Part shown: piece after piece, positions 20,248-32,143 of the stretch
Layout: each line of letters begins with the position of its first letter
How positions within the stretch are numbered: position 1 is the stretch's first letter
Assembly: GCF_901709675.1 (NCBI RefSeq)
Contig: NC_051099.1
Span: 9,674,501-9,738,500 of the forward strand
Length of the DNA: 64,000 nucleotides
Source of the DNA: Syngnathus acus
Taxonomy: Eukaryota > Chordata > Actinopteri > Syngnathiformes > Syngnathidae
Reading direction: 5' to 3'
Notes under the pieces: generated by a model
The model's input: the letters and a program-made list of their open reading frames with translations, nothing else
What the model was told of the DNA's origin: nothing
Database searches by the model: none
Translations under genes and position numbers: made by a program

Positions 20248-21972
20248 AGACGATAACAATTGGTTGTTCGCAAAAGCAGTAAACACCATGGGCATTACAA
20301 GTCCCAAATTCTCCAGAAAATGACATTTGGGGGCACAATGTGACACTTGTCATGTGCCCTGACAGAGAAAACAGCAACGGATTTGGCAGTCCTGACCGAG
20401 GACCACTAGGGACATGGAGACAAAGCTGGGCTTCTTACTGAAGACATGCCAGTCAACTTCTGGATATGATGAACAAGGAAGAATGCTAAATGCCCAAAGA
20501 CAATAACATTTCAATACACGTGATGCGATTACTCTCACGATTCTAACGTGTACCTACTACAAAAAAGTAACGTAGCATTATGCTACATTACAAACAGGAG
20601 TCCTTTTCTAGACTGTACGTGACAAGCTTCTCTCAAAGATGTCTGGCCTTTTACTTTAAAAAAAATGCACACATGCACGCACAATACAAGATTGATATAA
20701 GATAATTTTACATTATTATAACTTAAATATTGGTACTGGTAGGTGCACTTTGTGTTATGCCACTTTTCCATTCACATGCAATATATTTCTGTCTAGTAGT
20801 ACCTGGTGAACTATCTTTACAAGTACTATGCCAAGCTGATATCATATGGGTCACATAAACCACTGTTGGTCGAACAGATTCGTCATTCACACATTCTTGT
20901 AGCTCTTAATTGATTCATTTAGTCTATTCATAATCTGAAATAATGCAAATAAATGTGTTGCTGTGCCTCTTCCACAAATGCTGCCGTACTGTACGCCATA
21001 CTAGTTCACAGTTGGAAGCTATCTCTTTTCTTGCTAACAGTCTCCTCTTGAGTCAAATCTTATTAAGACCAGCAACCAAATTTTCTAACCATTGCTTCAC
21101 TGTGCTGCCGGCACCAACTTTGAACAAAACATGACAAATGGACTTCACTGCCATTTCTGAAAACAAAAGGTTCATTCCTCAGCATTGAATAGATGGATTT
21201 ATCCAAATGTCAAGTGCTACTGAATACCGGTACACGTACATCTTTTTATTTTTATTTTTTTAAAATCCATAAAATCTGTCAACTGTTATCAGTAGTGCCA
21301 CAGAAAAATAATAAAACAATCACATTTCATCAACGTTTCTACATCAGACTTGTACGGATTTTATTACTACATCCAAAGTGATAACGTACTAATGTCTTGC
21401 CTTAGCATTCCACATTAAAAAATATCACATAATTAATGTTGCTCAATGTACGTCAAGAAACCAAAATTGATAAAGACATATTAGAGTGTCACAAAAGCTC
21501 TCAATTTAGTGGTAGCAGCAGTTGACCAGTTTAATGTCAGGATGTAAGTTCATCTCGAAGCAATTCTGTTTTTCAGATTGACAGTTTCCATTCATCCAGT
21601 TTGGATCAGAGGTCATTGTGGACTGTGGACGGTCTTGTTCTCTTGTTGTTCAGCCTGTATCAACCGTCTTTCTTCAAATGCCTCTCAATTTTGCTTTTGT
21701 TTTTCTCTAAGCCAATGGTCATCGGTTCCATGTTTTATGCCAGGTGAGGTGGCTGCCCCGGCTCTCACAACCTGTGCAATGCAAAGATAGAAAGAGTCAG
21801 GGCAGCACACCTCATTCCCCGACAAAAAAAAAAAAAAAACTCAACTTTTATACTAATTTAACATCAAAGAAATAGTAAACACTTCCACAACGAATCATAC
21901 GCAAACACTACAATGTAAGTTGCCTTTTTACAAAGTTCTAATTACATTGATGGAATGTATGATGAATTAAAA
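20248..21972. other. No gene or named repeat seen
   Basis: This is 1.7 kb of AT-rich sequence with short open frames only. The ends of 20203-20247 repeat the CTAGGGTTCGATC...AAGAATCAC motif of the neighbouring MITE. Nothing else stands out. Confidence 0.5.
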
Positions 21973-22150
21973 GTACACTACTCACAAAAAGTTAGCGATA
22001 TTCATCTTTCGGTTGATATTTCAGCATTAAGCTAAAACATCTTCATACAAACAATCTTCATAGGTGCACTTAATTTGTCCTCCTCTGAACTTTTGAATGC
22101 TTCACACAATTTGGTATTCCCTAACAAGAAGCTAAACAGCTAAATTCGAA
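21973..22150 (+). mobile_element. Tc1-like terminal fragment
   Basis: ACACTACTCACAAAAAGTTA followed by GATATTCATCTTTCGG is a familiar Tc1-like terminus in fish. Degraded internal sequence follows, perhaps to about 22420. No transposase frame is left. Confidence 0.6.
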
Positions 22151-22796
22151 ACCCTTGCATGAACCATGACTCGACCAATACATTCTTGGTTGAATTAAAA
22201 TAGGTATCTAAACAGACCATCATGAGACTCAGATAATGATTACCAATTTAACAACAGAGATTTCAAATGTGTTTCTCAGAGCAAAGTGAGCACTAACCTT
22301 AGAGTGTCACAGAATGTCATTAGGGGGTTGCAAAAGAGACAGAGGGACTCTATGGGAATCACAGAAAGGTATATATGTGGTGATACCTGAAATATTATTG
22401 GTCAAATCATGGATCAATCATCTGTTGTGAATTCTGTCATTCAACTCCTGTTAGAGAAAAGCCGGTTTATCAAAAAGCAGTTAAACATTGAACAGATGGA
22501 CATGCATTCAAAAGTATAGTGAAGGCTGAAAATCCACAATTTTCCAGAGTTTTACATAAATTAGAATGGTTATCCACACAGACATTATCGTGAACGCAGT
22601 GATGAAAAGATGAGAATAAGGAATGATTGGTGAAAATCTCCTCTCCAGTATTTTCCATGCACTAATTTTAAATAAGGTAAATTTGACCATCACAAACATC
22701 TGCTTTAACTTTAGAAAGCAATAAATCACATTTTGTCCCGTTTTGTGACATGTTGGCGACCAAACCGGTAAAAAAAAGAAAAAAAATACTGTATAC

Positions 22797-22837
22797 ACTA
22801 TATACATACATACACACAGACATACATACATACATAC
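22797..22837. repeat. (CATA)n microsatellite, left part
   Basis: An imperfect CATA repeat continues at 23735-23770 on the far side of the LTR, so the LTR is inserted within it. Confidence 0.75.
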
Positions 22838-23734
22838 TGTTGGAATAATTTAAGTGAAGCCTTGGCCTGCCAGACCTGGAGGCCTTGTCTTTACTGTTTA
22901 TGACTTTCCTTTTATCTAGGTTTTTCCTTTTTAGTGACAGGGATGTCTTTTGATCCCTGTCAGCCATATGTCTCCTTCCTGTCCTTATGTTATCTGTGTC
23001 TTTTTGTTCCTGTAGGAGGCCTTCACTAACAATGAGCCGAGCTTATTTGCATAGGCGAAATGTTCTTATTTGGTTCAGAGGAACTTCATTCCTTTTATCT
23101 AACTGTAGGTTTGGTTCATAGATTGTTGTTGGTCAGAACTGTTTTTCTTTGTTAAGTGTTATATACAGTTTGAAGTAGTTGCGTACAAGTTATCCTATAT
23201 TTACTCAATGTTTGTTTAAGGAACTGCATACCAGGTACCTTACATTTACTTAATGTGTGTTGAAGTGTTTAGGACAAGTTACTTATTATTATTGTGTGTT
23301 ACTTTACCAAGTAGATAAAGTTAGCCAAGGTTTAGTTGCATTGTTCCACAGGAAAGCGGCAATTCAAGTTATCTGATCCCACTCGAGGACAAATCAGCCA
23401 ACCATGAGAAGAACAGTTGGTTGAGGAAGGAGGACGAAGTCTGCGGGGGTCACGGGCCGACAATGAAGTGCTAATTCACACCACACTACATTCCTTAGCT
23501 AATAAGCGTTGCTACAGACACTATCTCCCCTCCCTTTAGTGTAGCAACGCCTCTGTAACCAGGGCAACCAAAACATTAAATAGAGGAGCACGTGAAGTGA
23601 GAACTCAGAATTGATGGAGATTGTAACTGAGTTTGCTCTCTCTATCGTTCTCCTCGCGAGTAAACCTGTTCCGGTTCTTTTCTCCTCTTCCTTCCAGCGT
23701 ATGGTTTAATGTCTGATGGTATTTAGACCTAACA
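22838..23734 (+). repeat. Retroviral-type solo LTR (897 bp)
   Basis: It starts TGTTGGAATAAT and ends GACCTAACA, with CATAC on both sides (22833-22837 and 23735-23739). A promoter-like ATTAAATAGAGGAGC lies at about 23575. No internal sequence flanks it. The duplication is less decisive than usual because it falls in a CATA microsatellite. Length and ends suit an ERV; it differs from the other LTRs in the window. Confidence 0.7.
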
Positions 23735-24175
23735 CATACATACATACATACATACATACATACATACACACGTGTTAGTAAATACAGTGCCTTGCGAAAG
23801 TATTCGGCCCCCTTGAACCTTTCAACATTTCGCCACATTTCAGGCTTCAAACATAAAGATATATAAAATTTTAATTTTTTTGTCAAGAATCAACAAGTGG
23901 GACACAATCGTGAAGTGGAACGAAATTTATTGGATAATTTAAACTTTTTTAACAAATAAAAAACTGAAAAGTGGGGCGTGCAATATTATTCGGCCCCTTT
24001 ACTTTCAGTGCAGCAAACTCACTCCAGAAGTTCAGTGAGGATCTTTGAATGATCCAATGTTGTCCTAAATGACTGATGATGATAAATAGAATGCACCTGT
24101 GTGTAATCAAGTCTCCGTATAAATGCACCTGCTCTTTGATAGTCTCAGGGTTCTGGTTAAAGCGCAGAGAGAACC

Positions 24176-25194
24176 ATGAAGACAAAGGAACACACCAGGC
24201 AGGCCCAAGCACTGTTGTGGAGAAGTTTAAAGCCGGATTTGGATCCAAAAAGATTTCCCAAGCTTTAAACATCTCAAGGAGCACTGTGCAAGCAATTATA
24301 TTGAAATGGAAGGAGTATCAGACCACTGCAAATCTACCAAAACCCGGCCGTCCCTCCAAACTTTCATCTCAAACAAGGAGAAGACTGATCAGAGATGCAG
24401 CCAAGAGGCCCATGATCACTCTGGATGAACTGCAGATAACTACAGCTGAGGTGGGAGAGTCTGTCCATAGGACAACAATCAGTCGTGCACTGCACAAATC
24501 TGGCCTTTATGGAAGAGTGGCAAGAAGAAAGCCATTTCTCAAAGATATCCATAAAAAGTCTCGTTTAAAGTTTGCCACAAGTCACCTGGGAGACACACCA
24601 AACATGTGGAAGAAGGTGCTCTGGTCAGATGAAACCAAAATCTAACTTTTTGGCCAAAATGCAAAACGATATGTTTGGCGTAAAAGCAACACAGCTCATC
24701 ACCCTGAACACACCATCCCCACTGTCGAACATGGTGGTGGCAGCATCATGGTTTGGGCCTGCTTTTCTTCAGCAGGGACAGGGAAGATGGCTAAAACTGA
24801 TGGGAAGATGGATGGAGCCAAATACAGGACCATTCTGGAAGAAAACCTGTTGGAGTCTGCAAAAGACCTGAGACTGGGACGGAGATTTATCTTCCAACAG
24901 GACAATGATCCAAAACATAAAGCCAAATCTACAATGGAATGGTTCACAAATAGACGTATCCAGGTGTTAGAATGGCCAAGTCAAAGTCCAGACCTGAATT
25001 CAATCGAGAATCTGTGGAAAGAGCTGAAGACTGCTGTTCACAAACGCTCTCCATCCAACCTCACTGAGCTCGAGCTGTTTTGGAAGGAAGAATGGGCAAG
25101 AATTCCAGTCTCTCGATGTGCAAAACTGATAGAGACATACCCCAAGCGACTTGCAGCTGTAATTGCAGCAAAAGGTGGCGCTACAAAGTATTAG
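24176..25194 (+). pseudogene. Tc1-like transposase, early frameshift and one nonsense codon
   Basis: The expected start is ATG at 24176 (MKTKEHTRQ). A one-base shift within the next 30 bases moves the frame, after which it continues through a paired-like helix-turn-helix region (KKISQALNISRSTV, then GRPSKLS) and LWSDETKI with the first catalytic Asp. A TAA follows at about 24642-24644. The same frame resumes and carries HGGGSIMVW, FQQDNDPKH (second Asp) and SPDLNSIENLW (Glu). The DDE triad is therefore still encoded. A usual Pro in the last motif is Ser here. Confidence 0.92.
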
Positions 25195-25348
25195 CGCAAG
25201 GGGGCCGAATAATATTGCACGCCCCACTTTTCAGTTTTTTATTTGTTAAAAAAGTTTAAATTATCCAATAAATGTTGTTCCACTTCACGATTGTGTCCCA
25301 CTTGTTGTTGATTCTTGACAAAAAATGAAACTTTTATATCTTTATGTT

Positions 25349-25698
25349 AGGCGGCTCGGTGACGCACTGGGTAGCACGTCCGCCTCACAGTTAGGAGGGT
25401 GCGGGTTCGATTCCACCTCCGGCTCTCCCTGTGTGGAGTTTGCATGTTCTCCCCGGGCCCGCGTGGGTTTTCTCCGGGCACTCCGGTTTCCTCCCACATC
25501 CCAAAAACATGCTTGGTAGGCCGATTGAGCACTCCAAATTGTCCCTAGGTGTGAGTGCGAGTGCGTATGGTTGTTTGTCTCTGTGTGCCCTGCGATTGGC
25601 TGGCAACCGGTTCAGGGTGTACTGCCCGATGACGGCTGGGATAGGCTCCAGCACGCCCGCGACCCCCGTGGGGACTAAGCGGTACAGAAAATGGATGG
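25349..25698 (+). mobile_element. tRNA-headed SINE with 13-bp target duplication
   Basis: The 350-bp insertion has a tRNA-like promoter region with a B-box-like GGTTCGATTCC near 25404 and an A-box-like GGGTAGCACGTCC near 25368. A conserved body follows (GGAGTTTGCATGTTCTCCCC, then CCTGCGATTGGCTGGCAACC). The tail AAGCGGTACAGAAAATGGAT resembles RTE-type tails. ATATCTTTATGTT is repeated at 25336-25348 and 25699-25711, which shows target-primed insertion into the Tc1 right arm. Confidence 0.88.
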
Positions 25699-25812
25699 AT
25701 ATCTTTATGTTTGAAGCCTGAAATGTCGCGAAATGTTGAAAGGTTCAAGGGGGCCGAATACTTTCGCAAGGCACTGTATATATCTATAGTATATATTTAT
25801 ATTATATATGTG

Positions 25813-26391
25813 CAGTCAAACCTCGGTTTTCGACCACAATCCATCCCAGAAGGCGGTTCGAGAAGTGAATCGTTCGAATACCGAATCTATTTTTCCCATT
25901 ACAAATAATAGAAAAAAAATGGATCCGTTCCAAGACTTAAAAAACGCCTTTTTAAAGCATTGTTTCATTTGCACAACTGCAGCGCACCGCACCGCCGAAC
26001 GCGCAACTGTAGCGTGCCGCCGACCGCGCTGGTCACATTATGGTGACAGAGCCGTCGCTGAAATTTAAAAAATATTTTTAAATTCCTGATGTACTTTCCA
26101 AAATGTAAGTGGACCTCAGTGCGCAGGGAGCTTAATTTGGGCCGATGGCGTAACCGCAGCGCGCCGGGCGCTCACTGTTGCATTGCTTTAAGAGCGTCTT
26201 TGTGTTTACTGCTCCCACTTGCTTTTTTTGGAGGCATGATTAGGGGTTAATACAATCCTCAAAGTAACGAAAATACAATAACAACGGAGTGAGTTGAATT
26301 TGTTTGACAACTGAAGCAAAAAAATCGCAGATTTGTCGTTTGAATTCCGATTTGTTCGAGAACCGGGACGTTCGAAAACCGAGCTTTGAGT
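25813..26391 (+). mobile_element. Tigger-like MITE
   Basis: It starts CAGTCAAACCTCGGTTTTCG and ends with CGTTCGAAAACCGAGCTTTG. The interior carries GCGCAACTG-type repeats shared with 11140-11390 and 49301-50147. It has no transposase. The pogo/Tigger affiliation is inferred from end style and TA preference of the sister copy. Confidence 0.75.
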
Positions 26392-26659
26392 GTATATCAA
26401 TATTTATAAAAATGCACTGCCAATGTAAAAAATATTGTCCCGTTATTTACTAAAAGATTGAAAATTATAATGTTTAAAAATAAATTATTCATCAATTAAT
26501 CACAAACTAATTCATAATTATTTTAAATAATTGTTAGTTGCAGCCCTACACACAAATTTGATATACTTGAAGGAGCTATGACCAAGTCTGTAGAAATCAT
26601 GTCAACGTAGGGATACACAGATTTATTATATCTTCTGAAAGCTAATGAAAGAGCATTTA

Positions 26660-27563
26660 CCGTAATTCCCGGACTATAAACCGCTACCTTTTGCACAAGC
26701 TTTGAACCCTGTGGCTTGTCGTCCAGTGCAGCGTATCTACGGATTTTTCGTGATTTTTGTGATGACTTATACACTTATACACTTGCAAAAAGCTGTGGAC
26801 CACTGTAGTGTGGCACCGCTTTGCTGGGCAGAGGGATATGTGACCGGACACAAGGTCACTGGGGAGAAAAGTGGTGTGTTGATCGCATGTCCGTCTGCCA
26901 GGCAAATAGTGCCGTATAATTGACACAAAGAAGAGACAGAACGAGATCAAGATGGACATTACTGAAGAAAGGAAGCTTTTATAGACAAACCCTCATTATG
27001 GGGGACAAAAGAAATGCATATAATGCCGCTTTTAAGTTAAAGGCAGTCGATTTGGCTCTTAGCGAAGGAAGTAGAGCTGCTCATGCACTGTAGAGGTTTC
27101 CTCCGGTCACTAGAGGGCACATTGTTGATGACATCTTGTTGAGTCACCCTTTTCTTTTTTTATTTTCCGGTCATGTATACTCTGGAGCTATACGTGTAGC
27201 TCGCATGACATTGCCAACTTGACCCCTGTAAGTGGTCCCATTTTTTTCATTATTAATTGTGTGTCGCTAGTGTTCCCTGCACATTAAGTTTATTATGATC
27301 GTCGCTGAGATTTACACGTTTGTATGTTTGAAGAGCTCCTTCATCTCTGTCAATAAAGGTTATGTTAATAAAAGCTATGCGTCCCCAAAGAACCATCTCT
27401 TTCCTGACAATATTCTTTGTGTATATTCTCTTAAAAATGGTAATTAAACATTAAAAAACCTGCGGCATGGTCCGGTGCGGCTTATTTATGAACAAAAGAT
27501 TTTCCCCTAAATTTAGCTGTTGCGGCTTATAATCAGGTGTGGTTTATAGTTTGGAAATTACAG
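26660..27563 (+). mobile_element. CCGTAATTCCCGG MITE, complete
   Basis: This is 904 bp between TA dinucleotides (26658-26659 and 27564-27565). The ends CCGTAATTCCCGGACTATAA and the complement of CTGTAATTTCCAAACTATAA match. The interior includes GGGACAAAAGAAATGCATAT and a GTTAAAGGCAGTCGATTTGG segment that may be a transposase remnant. A left-half copy lies at 12419. Confidence 0.8.
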
Positions 27564-27613
27564 TAATTGTTCTGCCAAAGCGACTACACATTGCTGACAT
27601 AGATACTATAGGT

Positions 27614-28510
27614 CATGCGTGTCAAACTCAAGTTCTGGGGGCCAGATGCGGCCCGCCACATCCTTTCATGTGACCCGCGAAGACAAATCAAATTCATGTC
27701 AGTACTAAAATTGTAAATTGACTTCATTTAAAAAAAATAGATCTCTTGCTAGCATTTTTTTACCATTCATCTTCCAAATATTTTAACATATTTTACTTGT
27801 TTCAGATCTGAAAACTAGTTATTCATCAATTTGTTGTGTAGTCTATACTGTATATCAGTGGTCCCCAACCACCGGTACCGGTCCGTGGGTCACTTGGTAC
27901 CGGGCCGCCAAGCCGCACAGAAAAAAAAAAAAATTATCGACGATCAATTAATTCAGGTCAAGACACTCGTCCCGGTCACGTGACATGTTTCCCCAGTCGA
28001 GCCCGCAAAGCTAATATGTGGCGACAGGCTAACTAACCAGGCAATGAAGCATTCAAAACTGCTTCAACACATGGAGAACAAGCATCCTGCAATAAAAGAC
28101 AAACCTTAATCACTTCGGGTGTCATTGTCTCCGATTACGTCTAGATGGGACTGGCTCGTTTCTGAGAAACAAACTCAGTGCTCCCACTAATTCAACGTAA
28201 TGGTGAGTTTTATTTTTGTCATTTGTACTTGTTTTTATGTCAGTCGTATCATTTTATTTCATCGTATTTATATATTTATTATAAATGTATTATTTATTTA
28301 TTTATATAAATGTATTATTTATTTATATAAATGCCGGTCCGCGAAAATATTTCTGACATGTAACCGGTCCGTGGCGCAAAAAAGGTTGGGGACCACTGCT
28401 GTATATGATATGAGGTGGTCATACATTTATTTGGGCTGACAGTCGTAATGACCCTCCAAAGCAAACTGACGACAATGCGGCCCGCAACAAAAATTTGTTT
28501 GACACCCCTT
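27614..28510. mobile_element. hAT-type MITE, outer, 8-bp TSD
   Basis: It has CATGCGTGTCAAACTC at the left and GTTTGACACCCCTT at the right, flanked by CTATAGGT (27606-27613 and 28511-28518). A second hAT element sits inside it. The GGCCAGATGCGGCCCGC segment is a common motif in this MITE family. Confidence 0.85.
27856..28398. mobile_element. hAT-type MITE, inner, 8-bp TSD
   Basis: It runs from CAGTGGTCCCCAACCACCGG to GGTTGGGGACCACTG, with CTGTATAT on both sides (27848-27855 and 28399-28406). A short stretch near 28040-28110 still reads like a hAT zinc-finger linker (HSKLLQHMENKHP), so it is a deletion derivative of an autonomous element. It is younger than its host MITE. Confidence 0.9.
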
Positions 28511-28518
28511 CTATAGGT

Positions 28519-31500
28519 GAACAAGCTACCGTGCATCTGTAAATAATCAATATTTTATAGACAAATATAAAATGGAGAATGTTTTTTTATTATTGTGATT
28601 TCCAATGGCATGCCACTTGGGTGCCATAGCACCATGGTCAATATAGTTTCAAAAGCATTAGCTGCACCTGGAATTTCACGATAGAAGTAGAATAAATTCT
28701 GTTTTTCATTACACCTTAATGAAGTGTCCAAATGTATGTGGCAGGTTAATATGGAGGGCCTATGGAAGACATAGGGTCAGTCCTACATACTATCTGTTGA
28801 GCCTCAGCCTCGGCGGGAAGAACCTAATGAAGAATGAACTTTAACCATCCACACAGTGATACAAGCTTGCACAGCACATGCCAAGCCTTGCACCATCTTC
28901 AACACACGCACACCCATCTACCCACCCGCACACCCACACCATCTTACCTCACAAGATTTTCATTGTCACCCGGTCCTTTACAGGTTGTACACTCAGTCCT
29001 CGTGTCATCTGCTTTGTTTTTTTTTAACACAGCAGATTGCCGCTGTCTGCGCTCCCTTGGTAGTGAGTCCTTTGAAAACATGAATGAATCAAATGCTGTA
29101 TAAGGCAACTGTTTCTCATGTAGTATTTAGAAAAGGAGCCTGGTGTTATACAACTACATTGAAACAATTAAAAATACTATTGACAATGAAAAAGGTTTTA
29201 CCTATGTCTATTATTCTATTTTCATGTTTATGCACATTGTATTTATCTAAAATGGCAAATGTAATGGAAAATATAATGTGTTGTCGAATAATCAAAACAA
29301 AACTATGGACTGAGTTGTATCAAAATATATTGAAGCGTGTCAAAAAAGTTCCAGGACTGGTATTTCAAATCCAAATTAAAAATTTTCCTCTAAGTGACAG
29401 TCTTTCCCAGCATTCTCTGCCATGCCTTCAAGCATTCCTACCCTAGGAACTGCTGGTTATTCAGGGTACTGTGAGCAAGTGAACTATGAAGCAGCCATGA
29501 GTCGTCCCGCCACAACACTGGCCTCTTCTTGCTCACTGAGCAAATGCCACAGGATATTGTCGATGTGCTGGTTGATTATTTGGACCATAGTCAAGTGGTA
29601 AGCTCAGTCTTTGTTTGGATTCTTTTCTGACAACAGTCCTGGACCTTTTCTGACACATCTAGTGCGTAGATGATCAGTCAATCTTCAATCTTGACAAAGA
29701 CAATTCTGTCATTTTTTAAATGAGAGACAAACCTCTATGTTGTCGTCTCTCTCTTCACAGAAAGGGATATTCTTTCTTTTCTGCCCTCTGGTTCTCTGTT
29801 AAAAAAAAAAAGAAGAAATCAGTTCAAAACATTACCCACCGTTAATTATTCATGTAAATATTACCTGTTCGGATCAAATAATTTTTCTAGAGGTGAGGGA
29901 AAACAAAACACGAGAAAATGTGGTTACCCAAATGCTCATGCCCTTTTTAAGTGGGGATGTGGCTGTGTTCAGAATTAACTGGTCCCCATTTAAAGTGCTT
30001 CACATTAAAACCAAAATAAAGTCCAGAAGTTCTGGTCTGCTTTTCCAAATGTTTATAGTGACATCTTACAAAAGGGGTCCCGGTTCATAGGCCAAGTGGT
30101 GGGCTTAAACATATAATTCAAATAGAATAATAATAAAATTTGAGTATACCTCTACTAATTAAAGAAAAACCCCAAGTAGTCACAGAAACAACTTCTGTGA
30201 ACTTCTGAACCTGACAAATGTAATGAAAATTAACCAATATCAAGCAGGTTCGACAATTATTCTTAAAAGCTAACTCTCGGAAAAGGGCTCTGACAAAAAT
30301 TATGAGTGTGCTTTCTTTGTGCATTAGGTATATCAAGAATAAACAACACTTGGTTTGTACGCATGTGCTTGTGTTACGGCTGGGGAATAACATTTATGCA
30401 AAAACAGGTAACTTATTTAACAGGCAGTGAAAACAATCTGATCTGTCGCTTTTGGCTCAATGTCACATACCAAATGAAATACTCAATGTCAAGACTAATA
30501 CTTCTCGAAAGAAGAAAAAGACCCTACCCAACTGCTCAATCACACTTGGATTCATATCATATTTGGTATGCACTTGGCGTCACTTAGAGCTGGGCTAATC
30601 ATAAGCTGATAGATGCTTAGCGTAGTTACACGATGTTCCACATGTAATGTGTGCTCTGCATGCAGTAGAAATGTGGAACAAATAAAGGATTTTAGGCAAG
30701 TTTCTGTTTACATACATCATGTATGTAAAAGTCAATGAAAAATATTTAACTGTTGATAGAAGACAACAGCGATAAAGAAAACAATGTTCTAGAATTCTAT
30801 AAATGTTGTGAATCAGCAATGAGTTTGGATTAAATTAATACTGGCACTGTTAATATTGTCTTCTGTCAAACAATTAATTCTTGTTACAGATGCTTTGAAG
30901 TACCTAATAAAAATCTTTAATGTTTGTATTGTCCGATCTGTCGCTTTTGGCTTAATGTCACGTACCTAATGTCAAAACTACTAATTCTTGAAAACATCAT
31001 CAAAATGTAGCATCCAACAGGTTGGTGGCCTTCCTGTGTGCATGAAGAATAAAATAACAATGACTGCCTGTTTTGGGGGTTAGGTCATTTGGTCATTTGA
31101 CAGTCGTAATCCGAGATCTTTTGAACATGCATATCATACATGTCACTAATTTAACTAAAAATGCAAATAGATTTGATTAATAGACAGACAGACCGACAGA
31201 AGTCATGTGATAGCCGTAGTATTCTTTTGCTCAGACAAGTTGCAAGGTCTTACCTTAGTAGCTTTTTCTGACAGTTTCGGCAGTAACTTCCGTGGAAGTT
31301 ACAAAAGAAGACTATGGCTATCACAAATGAAGCCATAACAAACACAATCCAACTAAGAAGTCATGTGAGTACCAACTTTTATTAAAAACCAAACAGTGAT
31401 TTGTTGTGTCAACTTATCATTATTATTGAAATGGGGGTAGCTAAACTTGTTTTCTTTATGTCTAGAAAAACAGAAATTAAATGTCAAATCAAATGAACGT

Positions 31501-31567
31501 ATAAGGTTTCTTTTTTATGACCTTATCATCTTTAAACTTTTTTTAACGTTTTCCTAGTTCTAGTGCA
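28519..31567. other. 3-kb AT-rich stretch, no gene seen
   Basis: No ORF with family features, no clear terminal repeats and no RNA gene were found. It holds CA-rich sequence at 28885-28945 and a 60-bp imperfect direct repeat (see 30434). It is possibly unique intronic or intergenic sequence. Confidence 0.5.
30434..30992. repeat. Spaced 60-bp direct repeat
   Basis: GATCTGTCGCTTTTGGCT followed by AATGTCAC and a TCAA.ACTA motif occurs at 30434-30505 and again at 30932-30992, with small deletions between copies. No function is evident. Confidence 0.6.
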
Positions 31568-31885
31568 GCCATGTCCAAAGTCCGGCCCGCGGGCCAAATC
31601 CGGCCACCGGTCAGATTTCATACGGCCCGCAGCTTCGGTCTTATAATGTATTATTTATGGCCCGCCTGCACTGTCAAACTGAATAAAAAAAAAAACATGA
31701 AACTTGAAACTGTAATTCCTCCTATTACCAAAAGGTGGCTGCACCACACCTCTCCGCTCATTTCTGCCATGGCGACTGCAAAGAAAACGAGGAAAGTTGA
31801 CGTTGAGGTGCCGTCGCTTTCAAGAGAAATGGGAATTACAATACTTCTTCACTGAAAATCATGGCAATTGTGTTTGTCTAATTTC
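31568..31885 (+). mobile_element. hAT transposon 5' fragment
   Basis: The end CAGCCATGTCCAAAGTCCGG and a GGCCCGCGGGCC segment match the hAT ends at 43871 and 51154. A degraded transposase start follows near 31769 (ATGGCGACTGCAAAGAAAAC), reading toward a C-x2-C finger remnant at about 31862-31880. It is truncated by the Tc1 element. Confidence 0.7.
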
Positions 31886-32143
31886 TAAAGATTCTAAAAA
31901 AATTGAAGGAACACTTTGAAAACACATCAGATTTCAATGGTGACATTTTCTTTTGGATATCTATACTGATATGGACAGTTTAATGTCTCAGGAACAAAAG
32001 GATGCCACACCTTTTAATGGAAATAAAAGTTTTCAGCCTACAGAGGGCTCAGTATACAGACACCTCAAAAATCAAAGGGAAAAAATGATATGGCAGGCTC
32101 GTACTTTTTGCCTAAATTCAAATTCTGCAACTCAAAATTCTTT

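Larger units (their letters stand above)
23785..25776 (+). mobile_element. Tc1-like transposon, near-complete
   Basis: Perfectly matching terminal motifs (CAGTGCCTTGCGAAAGTATT and complement) flanked by TA at both ends bound 1992 bp including a 350-bp SINE. The transposase pseudogene is plus-strand. Inverted repeats are about 200 bp long (TTTCAACATTTCGCCACATT at the left, its complement near 25735), the indirect-repeat type known in fish Tc1 elements. Confidence 0.95.

Noticed and set aside
22470-22967. Minus-strand ORFs of 62-107 residues with hydrophobic segments
   Set aside because: Overlapping frames over AT-rich and CATA sequence, with no family motif.
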